A model generated the notes under the pieces. It did no database searches and had not been told where the DNA came from. It saw nothing but the letters and a program-made list of their open reading frames with translations. Positions 30,503 through 39,952 of a DNA stretch of 64,000 nucleotides are shown here, piece by piece. The DNA is from Chloroflexota bacterium. GTDB taxonomy: Bacteria; Chloroflexota; Dehalococcoidia; Tepidiformales; Tepidiformaceae. The translations under genes were made by a program, and so were the position numbers. How positions within the stretch are numbered: position 1 is the stretch's first letter; each line of letters opens with the position of its first letter. The DNA is taken from assembly GCA_016191435.1 (NCBI GenBank), contig JACPOQ010000028.1:62001-126000 (forward strand), written 5' to 3'.

Positions 30503-32464
30503 ATGCCGTTTCTCGCCGCCGAACCGATCACGACGTTGGTGCCGTCGATCTCCGAAGGCATCCTTTGGGCCATTGGTGCGAGCCCCTTCGCGGCGTTCGT
30601 CGTCATCGCCCTGAGTTACCGCTGGTTCCCGAAGATCGCCGGCTACCTCGCCATCCTCGGGGTCGGCGCGGCGATGGTGCTCGCTTACGTTACGCTCTTC
30701 AACGTCATCGATGCCGATGGTGGCATCGCCCAATACACGCACGAATGGTTCCGGGCCGGCTCGCTCGTGGTGAATCTTGGCGTGCGCGTGGACGGCCTGA
30801 CGGCGATCATGCTCGTCGCCGTCACCACCGTCTCGTTCCTGGTGCAGGTGTATTCGACAGGCTACATGGCCGGCGACCCGGGCATTGGCCGTTACTTCGC
30901 CTACATGTGCCTGTTCACGACGGCGATGCTCGGCCTCGTCCTCGCGGACAACCTGTTCATGCTCTTCATCTTCTGGGAGCTGGTGGGCCTCAGCAGCTAC
31001 CTGCTCATCGGCTTCTGGTACCACCGGCCGGCGGCCGCGGCTGCCGCCAAGAAAGCGTTCATCGTCACGCGCGTGGGCGACCTCGGGCTGCTCGCGGCGA
31101 TCCTGCTCATCTGGACCCGCACGCCAACGCACACTTTCGATATTGCGACGATCCAACAGGTGGCGGCGAATCACCAGGTGGCCCAGTGGGTGATTACGTG
31201 GTTCGCGCTGGGCGTCCTTGCCGGCGCCATCGGCAAGAGCGCGCAGTTCCCGCTGCACGTGTGGCTCCCGGACGCGATGGAAGGCCCAACGCCGGTCTCG
31301 GCGCTCATCCATGCCGCGACCATGGTCGTGGCGGGCGTCTACCTGGTCGCCCGTTTCTTCCCGGTGTTCGAAGCCTCGCCCGATGCACGGCAGGTGGTCG
31401 CGTGGGTCGGGGCGATCACCGCCATCATGGCCGCTTGCATTGCCCTCGTGCAGACCGACTTCAAGCGCGTGCTCGCGTACTCGACCATCAGCCAGCTCGG
31501 CTACATGATGCTGGCGCTCGGGGCGTTCGGGTACGCCGCCGCGATCTTCCACCTCTTCACAAACGCGTTTTTCAAGGCGTTGCTGTTCCTCGGCAGCGGC
31601 TCTGTGAATCACTCCACGAACACCTTCGATATGCGCAAGATGGGCGGCCTGCGCAAGGCCATGCCCATTACCTTCTGGACCTTCGTGATCGCCTCTCTGA
31701 GCCTGGCGGGCATCTTCCCGTTGGCTGGTTTCTGGTCCAAAGACGAGATCCTGCTCGACGCGTGGCGGGACAACCGGGCGCTCTGGGCCGCGGCGTTCGC
31801 GGGCGCCTTCTTGACGGCGTTCTACATGTTCCGCGCCATCTTCCTGACCTTCTTCGGCGACTACAAAGGCGGCGAGCCAGTCGACCACCACGACCCGGAA
31901 AACCACTTCCACGGCGACCCGGCCCACCCGCACGAATCGCCCTGGAGCATGGCCGGGCCCCTCCTTGTGCTCGCGGTGCCGGCGGTTGCGGTGGGCTGGT
32001 TCGCCTACCGCGACGCCTTCGCGGACTTCGTCAACGGTGCGCTGCCCGCCGTGGAGGAAAGCGGGAGCTCGTTCGAGTGGGGCATCGCCATCAGCTCGAC
32101 GATCGTGGCGCTGGCCGGGATCGGGCTCGCTTACGCCGTCTACTACAAGGAGTGGGTCACCTCGAAGTCCCTCCGCGAAGGTTTCGCGCCGCTCACCATC
32201 CTCTTCGAAAACAAGTTCTACCTGGACCGCCTGTACGAGGACTTCTTCGTACGCACAGTCCTCCAGAGGGGCTGGAACCGCCTGCTCGAACTCAACGACA
32301 AGTACGTTGTCGATGGGATCGTCAACGGCACGGGGCAGCTCGGCCGCGAGCTGAGCCAACGCCTGCGAATCGTCCAGAACGGGCAACTGCAAACCTATGG
32401 CCTCGGCTTCGCCGCAGGCGTCATCATCCTCGTGCTCGCCGTCTTCACGGCGAACCCGCTCTAG
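30503..32464 (+). CDS. nuoL: NADH-quinone oxidoreductase subunit L
   Basis: A 653-aa antiporter-like subunit with about 16 transmembrane segments. Key lysine and glutamate regions are visible: FIFWELVGLSSYLLIGFWY, SAQFPLHVWLPDAMEGPTP with SALIHAATMVVAGVYLVARF, and LVQTDFKRVLAYSTISQLGY. The long lateral helix follows the last pumping helices (LGRELSQRLRIVQNGQLQ region). An insertion rich in His/Asp (DHHDPENHFHGDPAHPH) lies in a loop near residue 460. It is the most distal of the three Mrp-like subunits. Confidence 0.96.
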   Translation: MPFLAAEPITTLVPSISEGILWAIGASPFAAFVVIALSYRWFPKIAGYLAILGVGAAMVLAYVTLFNVIDADGGIAQYTHEWFRAGSLVVNLGVRVDGLTAIMLVAVTTVSFLVQVYSTGYMAGDPGIGRYFAYMCLFTTAMLGLVLADNLFMLFIFWELVGLSSYLLIGFWYHRPAAAAAAKKAFIVTRVGDLGLLAAILLIWTRTPTHTFDIATIQQVAANHQVAQWVITWFALGVLAGAIGKSAQFPLHVWLPDAMEGPTPVSALIHAATMVVAGVYLVARFFPVFEASPDARQVVAWVGAITAIMAACIALVQTDFKRVLAYSTISQLGYMMLALGAFGYAAAIFHLFTNAFFKALLFLGSGSVNHSTNTFDMRKMGGLRKAMPITFWTFVIASLSLAGIFPLAGFWSKDEILLDAWRDNRALWAAAFAGAFLTAFYMFRAIFLTFFGDYKGGEPVDHHDPENHFHGDPAHPHESPWSMAGPLLVLAVPAVAVGWFAYRDAFADFVNGALPAVEESGSSFEWGIAISSTIVALAGIGLAYAVYYKEWVTSKSLREGFAPLTILFENKFYLDRLYEDFFVRTVLQRGWNRLLELNDKYVVDGIVNGTGQLGRELSQRLRIVQNGQLQTYGLGFAAGVIILVLAVFTANPL

Positions 32465-32473
32465 GGAGAATCC

Positions 32474-33937
32474 ATGGAACTGACGATCCTGACGTTTCTC
32501 CCCACCGCCGCCGCGGCCGTGATCATGGTGTTGCCCGAGCGGCTCGAACAGCGCGCCCGCTGGGTGGCGCTCGCCGGTTCGTTGGCCACGCTTGTCCTTT
32601 CGATCGTCCTCTTCTTCCAGTTCGACCACGGCGCCAGCGGATTCCAGTTCACCGAACGCCGGAAGTGGGTCGACATCGGGTCATTCAACCTCCAGTACGG
32701 CCTCGGCGTGGATGGGTTGAGCCTTCCGCTGGTGGTGCTGACAACCTTCCTCACCGTCGCCTCGACGCTTGTCTCGTTCAGCATCACCATGCGGCCGCGG
32801 CTCTACTTCGCCATGCTGATGCTCCTTTCGACGTCCGTGCTCGGCGTCTTCATGTCGCTCGATTTCATCCTCTTCTTCCTCTTCTGGGAACTCGAGCTCT
32901 TCCCCATGTTCCTGCTGATCTCAATCTGGGGCTCGGGGCGCAAAGAGTATTCGGCGACGAAGTTCGTGCTCTACACCATTGCCGGGTCAGCGTTCATGCT
33001 GGTCGGCATCCTCGTTCTCGCCTTTAGCGCCAACACCTTCGATATCGAGGTGCTCGGGCGTTCGAACTTCGTCGACACGATCATTCCCCTCCGCTGGGTC
33101 TTCCTCTTCCTCTTCATTGGCTTCGCGGTGAAGCTGCCGATCGTGCCGCTGCACACCTGGCTGCCGGACGCGCACAGCGATGCGCCGACCGCCGTCTCCG
33201 TGATGCTCGCCGGCGTCCTCCTGAAGATGGGCGGCTACGGCATCATCCGCATAGGCGTGACGATCCTGCCCGGCGTTGCGGATGACTATGGCATCTGGTT
33301 CGCTGCCATCGGCGCCATCAGCATCCTCTACGGCGCCTTCGTCACGCTCCGCCAGACCGACCTCAAACGGCTGATCGCGTACTCCTCGGTGAGCCACATG
33401 GGCCTCGTGCTGCTTGGCATCGGTGCTCTGGGGAAGACGAGCATGATCGGCGCCACATACCAGATGCTCGCCCATGGCGTGATCACCGGGCTCCTCTTCG
33501 TGATGGTCGGTCTCATGTACGAACGGACGCACACGCGAGAAATCGCGCGTCTCGGTGGGCTCGCCCGGCAGATGCCGCTGATTACCGCGGGGATGGTGTT
33601 CGCGGGCTTCGCGAGCCTTGGGCTGCCAGCCTTGCCCGGCTTCATCGCCGAGGTCACCGTGTTCCTTGGTTCCTTCCAGAAGTACGAGTGGGCAGTGCTG
33701 ATGGGCATCTTCGGCGTCGTCCTGTCGGCCGGTTACATCCTCTGGACGCTGCAGCGCACCGTCTTCGGCCCCGTGCGGGCCGAGTGGGACAGTGTCACCG
33801 ACCAGAACACGTGGTGGGAGCATTCCGTCGTCCTCGGCCTCGTCGCGGCGATCATCCTGCTGGGCGTGTACCCGGCACTCATGATGGACGTGATTGGTCC
33901 CGCGTTTGACCCGATCGTCGCGAGGTTGGGCTCGTGA
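32474..33937 (+). CDS. nuoM: NADH-quinone oxidoreductase subunit M
   Basis: A 487-aa antiporter-like subunit. Core motifs are FWELELFPMFLLISIWG, the VPLHTWLPDAHSDAPTAVSV segment, LKMGGYGIIRI, TLRQTDLKRLIAYSSVSHMG and HGVITGLLFVMVGLMYERTH. The charged residues needed for proton pumping in TM5, TM7 and TM8 appear kept. The gene starts 9 bases after nuoL and overlaps nuoN by four bases (GTGA). Confidence 0.96.
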   Translation: MELTILTFLPTAAAAVIMVLPERLEQRARWVALAGSLATLVLSIVLFFQFDHGASGFQFTERRKWVDIGSFNLQYGLGVDGLSLPLVVLTTFLTVASTLVSFSITMRPRLYFAMLMLLSTSVLGVFMSLDFILFFLFWELELFPMFLLISIWGSGRKEYSATKFVLYTIAGSAFMLVGILVLAFSANTFDIEVLGRSNFVDTIIPLRWVFLFLFIGFAVKLPIVPLHTWLPDAHSDAPTAVSVMLAGVLLKMGGYGIIRIGVTILPGVADDYGIWFAAIGAISILYGAFVTLRQTDLKRLIAYSSVSHMGLVLLGIGALGKTSMIGATYQMLAHGVITGLLFVMVGLMYERTHTREIARLGGLARQMPLITAGMVFAGFASLGLPALPGFIAEVTVFLGSFQKYEWAVLMGIFGVVLSAGYILWTLQRTVFGPVRAEWDSVTDQNTWWEHSVVLGLVAAIILLGVYPALMMDVIGPAFDPIVARLGS

Positions 33938-35397
33938 GCGGCCTGGACATCGTCGGGCCGCAGTTCGCCGTCCTGCTTGCCGCGGGCGCGGTCCTCATGG
34001 TCGATGCGCTGATGCCGCAAAACCGGCGGCTTGTCCCCTACATTGCGCTGCTGGGCCTCGGCGCTTCGGCCATCTGGACCGGCACGTGGGTCGCCCGCGA
34101 CAACTACCAGGAGGCCTTCCACGGCACGCTTTCGCTCGACCAGTACGCGGTGTTCTTCTATTTCCTGTTTGCCGGAATTACCGCGACGGTCGTGCTCGCC
34201 TCCATCGACTGGGTGAACCAGGAGGGCCGCGGCCAGGGCGAGTACTACGCGCTCGTATTGACCGTCTGTGCCGGGCTCATGTTCCTTTCGGCCGCGCGCG
34301 ACCTTATCACCATCTTCCTGGCGCTCGAACTCTCCTCCATCCCCCAGTACATCCTCGCGGGCTGGGGGAAGGACCGCCGCTCGAGCGAAGCGGGCCTGAA
34401 ATACTTGCTCCTGGGGGCCATCGCCTCGGCGTTGTTGCTGTACGGCATGGCGCTGCTGTACGGGCTCACGGGCACGACGCTGCTCCTGGGGATCGGCGAA
34501 TTCGTGGCTTCGCCCGCCGGCGAAGCGAATCGCTCGGTGCTCGTGCTGGCGATGGCGCTCCTCATCGCCGGCTTCGGCTTCAAAATGGCCATCGTGCCCT
34601 TCCAGATGTGGGTGCCCGATGTCTACCAGGGCGCTCCAACGCCCGTGACCGCATTCCTCTCGGTCGGCTCGAAGGCAGCCGCGTTCGCGGTTGTGATCCG
34701 CATCTTCTTCGAGGCGCTGGGCGCGGACTTCCTCAGCAGCGATTGGGCGAACGTGTTCGCCGGGCTCGCCGCGGTGTCGATGACTGTCGGCAACGTCATG
34801 GCGATCGTCCAGACCGACATCAAACGCATGTTCGGCTATTCGTCCATTGCGCAGGCGGGCAACCACATGATCGGCCTCGCCGCCATATCGGTCGCCGGCG
34901 AACAGTTCACGCTCGGCGCGAGCGGCGTGCTGCTGTTCGTCGCGGCGTATGCGTTTACTAACCTTGGCGCCTGGGTCGCCATCATTGCCATCTCCCAGAA
35001 GATTGGCAGCGACCAGATCAAAGATTACGCAGGTATGTGGAAGCGGTCCCCGGTGCTCACGCTGGGCCTCGCCGTCTGTTTCGTTTCCCTCACCGGCATC
35101 CCACCGACGGTGGGGTTTTGGGCGAAGCTATACATCTTCAACGCCGGCATCCGCGCCGACCTGGGGTGGCTTGTGATTATCGGCGTCCTGAACAGCGTCG
35201 TGTCCGCGTACTACTATCTTGGTGTGGCGCGACAGATGTTCACCGGCGACGCGGAAGGTGCGGAGAAAGTGCGGACCAGCCCCTCGATTGGGCTCTCGCT
35301 GGGTGTCGCCACGTTCGGTGTGCTTGCGTTCAGCATCGTCCCGATACCGCTCATCACGGCCGCGCGCGATGCGGCCGACATCTTCGCGCAGCGTTAG
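33934..35397 (+). CDS. nuoN: NADH-quinone oxidoreductase subunit N
   Basis: A 487-aa antiporter-like subunit ending the operon. It contains LELSSIPQYILAGWGKDRRS, VPFQMWVPDVYQGAPTPVTA, IVQTDIKRMFGYSSIAQAG and the transmembrane SLTGIPPTVGFWAKLYIF. The start is GTG 33934 in the four-base overlap with nuoM. With A, C, D, H, J, K, L and M this gives nine of the eleven subunits expected for a NuoEFG-less complex I. Confidence 0.95.
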   Translation: MSGLDIVGPQFAVLLAAGAVLMVDALMPQNRRLVPYIALLGLGASAIWTGTWVARDNYQEAFHGTLSLDQYAVFFYFLFAGITATVVLASIDWVNQEGRGQGEYYALVLTVCAGLMFLSAARDLITIFLALELSSIPQYILAGWGKDRRSSEAGLKYLLLGAIASALLLYGMALLYGLTGTTLLLGIGEFVASPAGEANRSVLVLAMALLIAGFGFKMAIVPFQMWVPDVYQGAPTPVTAFLSVGSKAAAFAVVIRIFFEALGADFLSSDWANVFAGLAAVSMTVGNVMAIVQTDIKRMFGYSSIAQAGNHMIGLAAISVAGEQFTLGASGVLLFVAAYAFTNLGAWVAIIAISQKIGSDQIKDYAGMWKRSPVLTLGLAVCFVSLTGIPPTVGFWAKLYIFNAGIRADLGWLVIIGVLNSVVSAYYYLGVARQMFTGDAEGAEKVRTSPSIGLSLGVATFGVLAFSIVPIPLITAARDAADIFAQR

Positions 35398-35408
35398 GCA
35401 GCGTCGCT

Positions 35409-35873
35409 ATGCCCTCCTACGACATCTCGCTCGAACTCGGGGTCGATGCGCCCGGCGTCGACGTTGCCGGTTTGCAGGCGCTGGCCGAGCGCGTGATGTC
35501 CGGCGAGGCAGTCGCGGAGGGCACGGCCCTGGCGATCCTCATCACGGATGACGACGAAGTGCGCGCGATGAATCTCCGGTTCCTCGGCATCGACGAGCCT
35601 ACGGACGTGCTCTCGTTCCCGGACGAAGCCGACGACTTCGTGCAGGGCATGGCCGATGAGCCGCTGCTCGGCGATATCGCCATCGCGCTGCCGACGGCGC
35701 AACGCCAGGCCGCCACCGCCGGCCACGGGACCGAAGCCGAGCTCGCGCACCTCCTCGTCCACGGGATCCTGCACCTGTGCGGCTTCGACCACGTGAATGG
35801 CGGCGACGAAGAGGCACGCATGCGCGGCCGCGAAGAGCACTACCTCGGCGCGGACGCCTTCCACCACCACTGA
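35409..35873 (+). CDS. ybeY: rRNA maturation endoribonuclease YbeY
   Basis: A 154-aa protein with the UPF0054/YbeY zinc signature HLLVHGILHLCGFDH (H-x3-H-x5-H). YbeY cuts RNA and is needed for 16S rRNA 3'-end processing and 70S quality control. EPTDVLSFPDE and LGDIAIALPTA are also conserved. It lies 11 bases downstream of nuoN, so it may be transcribed with the complex I operon or with dnaX. Length is normal. Confidence 0.95.
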   Translation: MPSYDISLELGVDAPGVDVAGLQALAERVMSGEAVAEGTALAILITDDDEVRAMNLRFLGIDEPTDVLSFPDEADDFVQGMADEPLLGDIAIALPTAQRQAATAGHGTEAELAHLLVHGILHLCGFDHVNGGDEEARMRGREEHYLGADAFHHH

Positions 35874-35995
35874 CGGCGCCGCGGCGCGCCGGTCTCGCAC
35901 GAGTCCAGGTGCCGCCTCAGCACCCGGGACTCCGCACTCGAACGGCGTCTCGCTGTAAAGCCTGCCCGCGCATCGAAGCTCCGGCACATCTGTTC

Positions 35996-36001
35996 TATAC
36001 T
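35996..36001 (+). promoter_or_regulatory. promoter candidate for the dnaX block
   Basis: TATACT lies 27 bases before the dnaX GTG at 36029, in a 155-bp gap after ybeY. A Shine-Dalgarno GAGGGA follows at the right distance from the GTG. It is a reasonable -10 box for the dnaX-ybaB-recR-recO transcript; no -35 is obvious. Confidence 0.5.
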
Positions 36002-36028
36002 GGGACGACCACCGCGACTGAGGGATTC

Positions 36029-37555
36029 GTGCTCTACGGCAAATGGCGCCCGCGCGGCTTCGATGAGGTCGTGGGCCAGGACCACATCGTGACGACGCTG
36101 CGAAATGCGCTGATCAGCGGCCAGGTCGCGCACGCCTACCTGTTCAGCGGCCCCCGTGGCACGGGTAAAACAACCACCGCACGGATCCTCGCGCGCGCCG
36201 TGAACTGCGTGAACCTCGCGGGTGGCGAGCCCTGCAACGACTGCCCGTCGTGCCGGGCCATCGCCAACGGCTCCGCCCTGGACCTCATCGAGATGGACGC
36301 GGCCAGCAACCGTGGCATCGATGACATCCGGGAGCTGCGCGAGAAAGTCGGCTTCGCCCCCAGCGACATGACCCGGAAGGTCTACCTCCTCGACGAAGTG
36401 CACATGCTCACCGGGGCGGCGTGGAATGCGCTGCTGAAGACGCTCGAGGAGCCACCGCCGCACGCAATTTTCATCCTCGCGACCACCGAGCTGCACAACG
36501 TCCCGGCGACGATCCTGTCGCGCTGCCAGCGGCACGACTTCCACCGCATCCCGAACGAGGCGATCGTGCGGCGGCTGCAGTTCATCTGCGGCGAAGAGGG
36601 CTTCGATTTCCCGGAGCAGGGGCTGCTCCAGGTCGCGATCCAGTCGCGCGGCGGCGCCCGCGATGCGATTACGCTGCTCGAACAGGTGGTGGCGCGCTAC
36701 GGGATTGCGCCCTCCACCGATGAAGTGCTCGAGGCCCTTGGGCTCGTGCACGACGTGCGCAGCGAACAACTCGCCGGCGCGATCGTCGATGGCGACCTCG
36801 CCCAGGCCCTGGACATCGCCCGCGAAATCGCCGATGACGGCATCGACGTGGCGCGCTTCACCCGCGAGACCATCGATATTCTCCGCGACGTGTTGCCACA
36901 GGTGCTGCGTGGCCGGCCGCGTGAGGATTCGGCCTACGGTGCGCTGGCCGCTAACGCGAGTGCTACTGGCGGCGCGGCCGCGAATATCGCGCGCGCGATC
37001 CAGGAACTGGCCAGGGCGGACTTCCGGACCGACCCGGCCAGCCCGGTGCCACTCGAGGTGGCGTGCGCTGCTTCAATTCTCGGGCCGGTGGCAATCGCTG
37101 CCGCAGTGCCGGCGGGGGCAGCCGTTGCCACGCCGGTAACCGCCGGGATGCCCGCGAACGGCCGTCCCGGGGTCCCGGCGGCGCGCGCGCCCGCGGGGGC
37201 CGGCACGCCAGACCCGGCGCTCACGCGCGAGGAGCGTTTCCTCCAGGACCTGTACGAGCACTGCAAGATGGCGAACACGCGCCTGGGCGCGTGGCTCAAT
37301 GGCTCGTGCAAGGTGCTCTCCATGGACGGCGACGAGCTGGAGCTCGGCTTCTTCCTGCCCGTGCACATGCAGAAGGTAGACACCGATTGTCGTACCCTTG
37401 TGGAGGAGCAGGCCGAATTGCTGCTGAACCGGCCCGTGAAGCTGAAGGTGCGGCTCATCGAAAAGGAGCAGCAGTCTCGGCGCGCCCCTCGTGGCGGCCA
37501 CCTGGCGGAGGCCGCGAAGGCGCTTGGCGCCGTGCCTGTAGGGAAGGACGACTGA
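36029..37555 (+). CDS. dnaX: DNA polymerase III subunit gamma/tau
   Basis: From the GTG at 36029 (MLYGKWRPRGFDEVVGQ) this encodes 508 aa of the clamp-loader ATPase. Walker A is GPRGTGKTTTARILAR, the zinc module is CVNLAGGEPCNDCPSC, Walker B is YLLDEVHML and the SRC arginine-finger motif is ILSRCQRHDF. Domain III follows (RFTRETIDILRDVLPQVL). The Pro/Ala-rich linker and C-terminal ~100 residues resemble a short tau tail. The longer open frame upstream is not coding. The stop lies three bases before ybaB, forming the classic dnaX-ybaB-recR-recO cluster. Confidence 0.95.
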   Translation: MLYGKWRPRGFDEVVGQDHIVTTLRNALISGQVAHAYLFSGPRGTGKTTTARILARAVNCVNLAGGEPCNDCPSCRAIANGSALDLIEMDAASNRGIDDIRELREKVGFAPSDMTRKVYLLDEVHMLTGAAWNALLKTLEEPPPHAIFILATTELHNVPATILSRCQRHDFHRIPNEAIVRRLQFICGEEGFDFPEQGLLQVAIQSRGGARDAITLLEQVVARYGIAPSTDEVLEALGLVHDVRSEQLAGAIVDGDLAQALDIAREIADDGIDVARFTRETIDILRDVLPQVLRGRPREDSAYGALAANASATGGAAANIARAIQELARADFRTDPASPVPLEVACAASILGPVAIAAAVPAGAAVATPVTAGMPANGRPGVPAARAPAGAGTPDPALTREERFLQDLYEHCKMANTRLGAWLNGSCKVLSMDGDELELGFFLPVHMQKVDTDCRTLVEEQAELLLNRPVKLKVRLIEKEQQSRRAPRGGHLAEAAKALGAVPVGKDD

Positions 37556-37558
37556 TCC

Positions 37559-37936
37559 ATGGCGAAGAGCAGCGGTAATAACCGGTATTTGCGCCGCGGC
37601 GGTGGCGGCGGGCTCCCGCGGCCCGGCGGCGGTGGAGGCGCCAACCCCATGGCTGCCGCACAGGAGATGCTCGCGAAGGCACAGGAACAGCTCGCATCGC
37701 AGACGGTCGAGGGGACGGCCGGCGGCGGCGCGGTGAAGATCACGATGAACGGCGAACATAAGATCCTCGGTATCGCGCTCCAGCCCGAGGTTGTTGACCC
37801 CGAAGACGTCGAGATGCTCCAGGACCTGATCCTCGCGGCGGTGGGCGATGCACACGAGCGCGCCTCCGAGCTCCAATCACAGTCATTCGGCGCGATTACC
37901 GGTGGCCTGAACCTCCCCGGCCTGAACCTCGGGTAG
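37559..37936 (+). CDS. ybaB: YbaB/EbfC nucleoid-associated protein
   Basis: A 125-aa DNA-binding protein of the YbaB/EbfC family, which binds DNA as a tweezer-shaped dimer. The core (MAAAQEMLAKAQEQLASQ, VEGTAGGGAVKITMNGEHKI, PEDVEMLQDLILAAV) is standard. A Gly-rich N-terminal extension of ~30 residues (RRGGGGGLPRPGGGGG) is unusual and may be disordered. It sits in the conserved dnaX-ybaB-recR order. Confidence 0.93.
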   Translation: MAKSSGNNRYLRRGGGGGLPRPGGGGGANPMAAAQEMLAKAQEQLASQTVEGTAGGGAVKITMNGEHKILGIALQPEVVDPEDVEMLQDLILAAVGDAHERASELQSQSFGAITGGLNLPGLNLG

Positions 37937-37940
37937 CGCG

Positions 37941-38546
37941 ATGTCCGAAGGCGCCGGCACGCCGGAACCAATAACCCGGCTGATTGAGGCGTTCCACAAG
38001 TTGCCGGGGATCGGCCCGAAGTCCGCCCAGCGGCTGGCGTACCACGTCCTTCGCACCCCACCCCAGGAGGCCGAGGCGCTCGCCGCTGCGCTTCGCGACG
38101 TGAAAGCCCGCATCCGCTTCTGCTCGGTCTGCCTGAACATCACGGAATCGGACCCCTGCTCGTACTGCCAGGACGCGCGGCGCGATGCGAGCACCATCTG
38201 CGTGGTCGAGCAGGCGCTCGATATCCTCGCCATCGAACGCATCGGCTTCCGCGGCCGTTACCATGTGCTGCACGGCGTCCTGAACCCGATCGAAGGCGTC
38301 GGGCCTGAGGAGCTGCACCTGAAGGAGTTGCTGCAGCGGCTTGGCAACGAAGAGGTGAAAGAGGTGATTATGGCCACGAACCCGAGCCTCGAAGGGGAGG
38401 CCACCGCCATGTACGTCCACCGGCTTGTCGCGCCCCTCGGCGTACGTGTTTCGCGGCTGGCGCGCGGCCTGCCCAGTGGCGCCGACCTCGAATTCACCGA
38501 CGACCTCACCCTCTCTCGTGCGCTCGAGGGGCGCCAGGACTTCTAG
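37941..38546 (+). CDS. recR: recombination protein RecR
   Basis: A 201-aa protein that helps RecO and RecF load RecA at DNA gaps. It has the helix-hairpin-helix FHKLPGIGPKSAQRLAYHVL, the zinc finger CSVCLNITESDPCSYC and the TOPRIM region ICVVEQALDILAIERIGF with EVKEVIMATNPSLEGEATA. The length is typical. It starts four bases after ybaB and ends two bases before recO. Confidence 0.97.
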   Translation: MSEGAGTPEPITRLIEAFHKLPGIGPKSAQRLAYHVLRTPPQEAEALAAALRDVKARIRFCSVCLNITESDPCSYCQDARRDASTICVVEQALDILAIERIGFRGRYHVLHGVLNPIEGVGPEELHLKELLQRLGNEEVKEVIMATNPSLEGEATAMYVHRLVAPLGVRVSRLARGLPSGADLEFTDDLTLSRALEGRQDF

Positions 38547-38548
38547 CC

Positions 38549-39328
38549 ATGGGCGAGCGCCCGCGCGTCTACAAAACCGAGGGCATCATCCTCCGGCGCC
38601 GCAACCTCGGCGAGGCCGATAGCATCTTCACGGTCTATAGCGATCGCGAAGGCAAGTTCGATGCTGTTGCGCGGGGCGTGCGAAAGGCGCGCAGCCATAT
38701 GCGTGGCCACCTCGAACCGCTGACGCGCACGCGGATGATGATTGCCCGCGGCCGCAGCATCGACGTGTTCACTCAGGCCGAGACGGTGACCTCCTACCGC
38801 GCCATCCGCGAGGACCTCGAACGCGCGGCCGGGGCTGTCTATTGCGCCGAACTGGCCGACCGCTTCACGGCCGAGCACGCGCCGCAGGATGGGCTCTATG
38901 CGTTGCTCATCGACACGTTCGATGCGCTGGAAGCCGGCGCGCCGCTGCACACGGTGCGGTTCTTCGAAGTTTCGCTGGTCGCGCTCGCCGGCTATGAGCT
39001 GCAGCTGGATGCCTGTGCCCTCTGTGGCGCGCGCCTCCCGGAGGCCGACACGCTCCTTTCGGCCACGGCCGGTGGCCTTGTGTGCGGGCCGTGCCGCGCC
39101 GGCGCGGGCGGTGGCCGCGTGGTTTCGATCCGCGCCGTGAAGGTGCTTCGGCACGCCGGCCGCGCCGGCATCGACAGCTTCGCGGCCCTCGATCTCGGTG
39201 AGGCGCTCGCGCGGGAGTTGCAGGCGGCCCTCGGGGATGTCATTCGGCATTTGTTGGAACGCGAGCCCTCCGCCGGCCGCTTCGTCGATGACGTATCGCG
39301 GCTCCCGGTCGGTGCAACTCTGCCTTGA
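38549..39328 (+). CDS. recO: DNA repair protein RecO
   Basis: A 259-aa protein with the N-terminal OB-fold KTEGIILRRRNLGEADSIFT, the long helix region, and the zinc-binding CALCGARL...CGPC. RecO anneals single-stranded DNA and mediates RecA loading with RecR. The gene completes the dnaX-ybaB-recR-recO run with two-base spacing to recR. The start at 38549 is typical. Confidence 0.95.
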   Translation: MGERPRVYKTEGIILRRRNLGEADSIFTVYSDREGKFDAVARGVRKARSHMRGHLEPLTRTRMMIARGRSIDVFTQAETVTSYRAIREDLERAAGAVYCAELADRFTAEHAPQDGLYALLIDTFDALEAGAPLHTVRFFEVSLVALAGYELQLDACALCGARLPEADTLLSATAGGLVCGPCRAGAGGGRVVSIRAVKVLRHAGRAGIDSFAALDLGEALARELQAALGDVIRHLLEREPSAGRFVDDVSRLPVGATLP

Positions 39329-39377
39329 CCTGCCCCTCGTGTAGAATGGCACGACATCCAGTCCGCGAGGCTATCCC

Positions 39378-39797
39378 GTGCCCCTGTACGAATACTTCTG
39401 TGAGCCGTGCAACGGCGTGTTCGAAGAACTACGCCCCATGCGCGAAGCTTCCGAGCCAGTCCCCTGCCCCGAATGCTACAAAGACGCGAAGCGCATCATG
39501 CCGACGTCGTTCGCCGCGTTCACGTTCCGCGAGGGCTATCCACGCCGCATCCCCGATGACGGCAAGTACTACCACCTTGGCAAAAAGGTGACCAAGCCCG
39601 TCACCAGCGGCCGCCCGAACGAGCACCCGGAAATCGACAAGCCCGAGCCCAAGAAGCGCAAACTCAAGGGCGAGAAGCAGGAGATCGCCGACATGAAGGA
39701 GGCGGCCATGAAGGAAGCCCTCCACGACTCCTCCGGCAACCTGGTGCAGCCGAAGGAAGTTGAGTCCATGGTCGAGCAGGGTCGCATCCTCCGCTAG
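39378..39797 (+). CDS. FmdB-type zinc ribbon regulator-like protein
   Basis: A 139-aa protein beginning with a GTG after GAGG. The N-terminal zinc ribbon YEYFCEPCNGVFEELRPM...PVPCPECYKDAKRI fits the FmdB/CxxC_CxxC_SSSS family. The rest is a charged, lysine-rich region (PEPKKRKLKGEKQEIADMKE) with a helical C-terminus. Its own promoter candidate TAGAAT (39342-39347) follows recO, so it may be a separate transcript. Members are linked to regulation or nucleic-acid binding, but the role is unclear. Confidence 0.85.
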   Translation: MPLYEYFCEPCNGVFEELRPMREASEPVPCPECYKDAKRIMPTSFAAFTFREGYPRRIPDDGKYYHLGKKVTKPVTSGRPNEHPEIDKPEPKKRKLKGEKQEIADMKEAAMKEALHDSSGNLVQPKEVESMVEQGRILR

Positions 39798-39952
39798 ATT
39801 CGTTCGCCGGGACGGAGACCGACAGGCCACGCCGTTGGCGGCGGGCCGTCCCGATTACGCCCGCCGCGCCGGCTTGCTTCCTCGCCACCAGCGGCCCTAC
39901 CCTGTCGCATCCCCCGAAGAGACGGTGCCCCGTAAACGAACTGCATCTCAAA

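Noticed and set aside
30278-32629. Long antisense frame of 783 codons opposite nuoL
   Set aside because: It mirrors nuoL codons and contains no recognisable domain; nuoL is strongly supported.
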